From Allobosea sp. (GTDB lineage Bacteria; Pseudomonadota; Alphaproteobacteria; Rhizobiales; Beijerinckiaceae), in contig NZ_JAUYTP010000008.1 in assembly GCF_030695125.1 (NCBI RefSeq), positions 271,033 through 335,032 of the forward strand: 64,000 nt of DNA, given 5' to 3'. Every line of letters begins with the position of its first letter. The stretch's first letter is position 1. The notes below the pieces were generated by a model. The model made no database searches. It saw only the letters and a program-made list of their open reading frames with translations, and was not told the DNA's origin. The position numbers were made by a program, and so were the translations under genes. This document shows positions 62,443-64,000 of this stretch, in pieces.

Positions 62443-63699
62443 ATGAGCTCCCCCAACCGCACCACCCATACCCGCCTGACCTCCTACCCCGAGCCCGGTA
62501 GCGCCGCGGCCCGCTTTCCCATCCACTGGGGCGCGCAGACGCCGGCCGGGCGCGGCCCGGTGATCGCATCGACCACGACGCCGGCCGACCGCAACGTCAT
62601 CGGCGCCCATGGCGGCTCCTATTCGGTCTATCGGGCACTGGCGATCTCGGCGCGCGCGATGAACCCCTCGCAGCGCCCGGACCTGCACAACACCCATCCG
62701 ACCGCCGAGATCCCCGCGCAGCCGCAATGGTTCGAGCCCGGCAAAATCGTCTCGATGGACCCGTTCGGCCACCGCGTCGCGCAGGATTTCGGCGGGCTGA
62801 TCGGCGAGGGCATCGACATCCGCCCGACCATCGCCATCACCAAGGCCCGCCTCAACCTGCCGGAGATCCTGGCCGCGATGGGCGCGCATCGGCTCGCGCC
62901 TGACGAGCACATCCTGCACGCATCGGGCGACATCAGCGTCACCAAGATTGCAATCGACCCGGTCTGGCACCTGCCGGGCATCGCCGAGCGCTTCGGCACG
63001 ACCGAGGCCGAACTGCGCCGCACGCTCTTCGACCAGACCGGGGGGATGTATCCGGAGCTGGTGACACGACCGGATCTCCACGTCTTCCTGCCGCCGATCG
63101 GCTCGATCACCGCCTATGTCATCGGCGAGATTTCGGCCATCACCGATCCCAGGCGCCGCGTCTCCTGCCGGGTGCATGACGAGTGCAACGGCTCGGACGT
63201 CTTCGGCTCGGACATCTGCACCTGCCGGCCCTATCTCGTCCACGGCATCGAGGAGGCGGTGAAGGAGGCTCAGGGCGGCGGCGTCGGGCTGATCGTCTAC
63301 AACCGCAAGGAAGGCCGGGCGCTCGGCGAGGTGACGAAGTTTCTCGTCTACAACGCGCGCAAGCGCCAGGTGGGCGGCGACACGGCCGACCAGTATTTCG
63401 CGCGCACCGAGTGCGTGGCCGGCGTGCAGGACATGCGCTTCCAGGAGCTCATGCCCGACGTGCTGCACTGGCTGGGCATCACGAAGATCCACCGCCTGGT
63501 CTCCATGAGCAACATGAAGTTTGATGCCATCACCGGCTCGGGCATCGAGGTGGGGGAGCGCGTGAACATCCCCGACGAGCTGATCCCCGCCGACGCGCGC
63601 GTGGAGATGGACGCCAAGATGGCGGCGGGCTACTTCACGCCCGGCGTGGTGCCCGACGCCGAGGAGCTGAAGATCGCCAAAGGCCGGGGGCTGAGTTGA
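62443..63699 (+). CDS. GTP cyclohydrolase II-like protein of the URC pathway
   Basis: 418 aa. The C-terminal half is a GCHII domain with zinc cysteines in CRVHDECNGSDVFGSDICTC and the block IVYNRKEGRALGE. The residue that serves as nucleophile in riboflavin-pathway RibA (Tyr in AYALQD) is replaced (VYNARKRQ). The about 180-residue N-terminal part is typical of URC1. Followed 4 nt inside by the DUF1688 gene, so it belongs to uracil degradation, not riboflavin synthesis. The ATG at 62443 fits homologues; upstream codons do not. Confidence 0.92.
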   Translation: MSSPNRTTHTRLTSYPEPGSAAARFPIHWGAQTPAGRGPVIASTTTPADRNVIGAHGGSYSVYRALAISARAMNPSQRPDLHNTHPTAEIPAQPQWFEPGKIVSMDPFGHRVAQDFGGLIGEGIDIRPTIAITKARLNLPEILAAMGAHRLAPDEHILHASGDISVTKIAIDPVWHLPGIAERFGTTEAELRRTLFDQTGGMYPELVTRPDLHVFLPPIGSITAYVIGEISAITDPRRRVSCRVHDECNGSDVFGSDICTCRPYLVHGIEEAVKEAQGGGVGLIVYNRKEGRALGEVTKFLVYNARKRQVGGDTADQYFARTECVAGVQDMRFQELMPDVLHWLGITKIHRLVSMSNMKFDAITGSGIEVGERVNIPDELIPADARVEMDAKMAAGYFTPGVVPDAEELKIAKGRGLS

Positions 63700-64000
63700 T
63701 CACCGACACCCACACGCCCGCAGGCGCGGCCCGCGCGCTGCGCTCCACCACGGCCGTGCGCGAGCGTTCTCAACAGCTGCTCGTGCGTGCCCGCGCGGGC
63801 GAGTCCGACAGCTTCTCTGTCAACGACGGCGCGCTGGCGCTGGCCGCCAGCACCGTGGCCGAACTCACGCGCGCCCGCTTCCCGGATGGGGGCATCCCGT
63901 ACCACAGCCGCTGGCGGCACTTCGAGGCCGGCGGGGTGGACCGGGCGGGCCAGCTCGACGCGCTGCTCGGCCCGGTGGATGCCGCGGCGCGCGCCCGCGC
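63696..64000 (+). CDS. DUF1688 (URC4-like) protein, 3' end beyond window
   Basis: The first about 101 residues are visible from a TTG that overlaps the upstream stop (TTGA). The opening AARALRSTTAVRERSQQLLVRARAGES and the block RARFPDGGIPYHSRWRHFEAGG are the DUF1688 family start. URC4 acts with URC1 in one of the three known uracil-catabolic routes; its reaction is not settled. Confidence 0.88.
   Translation, partial: MITDTHTPAGAARALRSTTAVRERSQQLLVRARAGESDSFSVNDGALALAASTVAELTRARFPDGGIPYHSRWRHFEAGGVDRAGQLDALLGPVDAAARAR

Noticed and set aside
62443..63699. Riboflavin biosynthesis RibA
   Set aside because: The riboflavin-type nucleophile motif is absent, the N-terminal half is of URC1 type, and the gene is coupled to DUF1688.

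Overview
The window is about 64 kb of chromosome from a high-G+C alphaproteobacterium. CcrM with a CtrA-like box upstream, an aa3 oxidase/COX11/SURF1 block, split b and b' ATP synthase subunits, an alpha/beta glycyl-tRNA synthetase and an IalB-family protein all point to Hyphomicrobiales (Rhizobiales). Protein style and gene order look most like Bosea or a close relative, but the genus is a guess from memory. I see no rRNA, tRNA, CRISPR array, IS element or prophage. Apart from a few islands this is core genome.

Layout. 1-12.2 kb, minus strand: a partial PAS sensor protein, a GNAT acetyltransferase, an M16 peptidase, thrC, then SURF1, DUF983 and the oxidase genes ctaE-ctaG-coxF-like-ctaB-ctaD-ctaC. 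12.5-13.7 kb: an IalB-family protein and a lipoprotein. 13.8-19.1 kb: the glycine cleavage operon gcvT-gcvH-gcvPA-gcvPB behind a tandem glycine riboswitch, with an AT-rich orphan membrane gene between gcvPA and gcvPB. 19.1-21.2 kb: a Phd/PIN toxin-antitoxin pair and an L,D-transpeptidase. 21.3-24.0 kb: the F0 operon atpI-atpB-atpE-b'-b. 24.2-29.1 kb: smc, a DsbA-like protein and DUF721. 29.1-35.3 kb: a glycosyltransferase-like fragment, a radical SAM protein, higBA, rnhB, ccrM, mutY and a GFA protein. 35.3-41.5 kb: a signalling cluster (hybrid kinase, Mo-binding-fold secreted protein, REC/HD-GYP protein, OmpR/QseC-type pair). 41.5-50.8 kb: a methyltransferase, a zinc peptidase, a uracil-DNA glycosylase, ETF-ubiquinone oxidoreductase, a TPR protein, ispE and an unknown secreted protein. 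50.9-53.2 kb: DUF2254, two tiny hydrophilic proteins and DUF421. 53.8-60.3 kb: a polyprenyl synthase, DUF2007, a TrmN6-like methyltransferase, two YGPPRR-rich secreted proteins and glyQS. 60.6-64 kb: a tiny membrane protein, an uncharacterised 469-aa protein, and a GTP cyclohydrolase II-like gene followed by DUF1688, which is the signature of the URC pyrimidine-degradation pathway.

Points that stand out. The oxidase has lost matching ligands of the subunit I/II Mg site in both CtaD (HAT instead of HDT) and CtaC (CSFIC instead of CSELC). A dispersed palindromic repeat (CGTCAT...ATGACG ends) occurs at seven places and in one case lies inside the ispE reading frame. Inverted copies of a second repeat flank the polyprenyl synthase-glyS segment. 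glyS carries a compositionally foreign stretch. A three-hairpin RNA ending in an intrinsic terminator sits directly before the URC genes. A GC-rich 0.4-kb non-coding element with a 20-bp inverted repeat lies near 53.4 kb.

The high G+C content gives long open frames on the opposite strand of most genes; these are left out.
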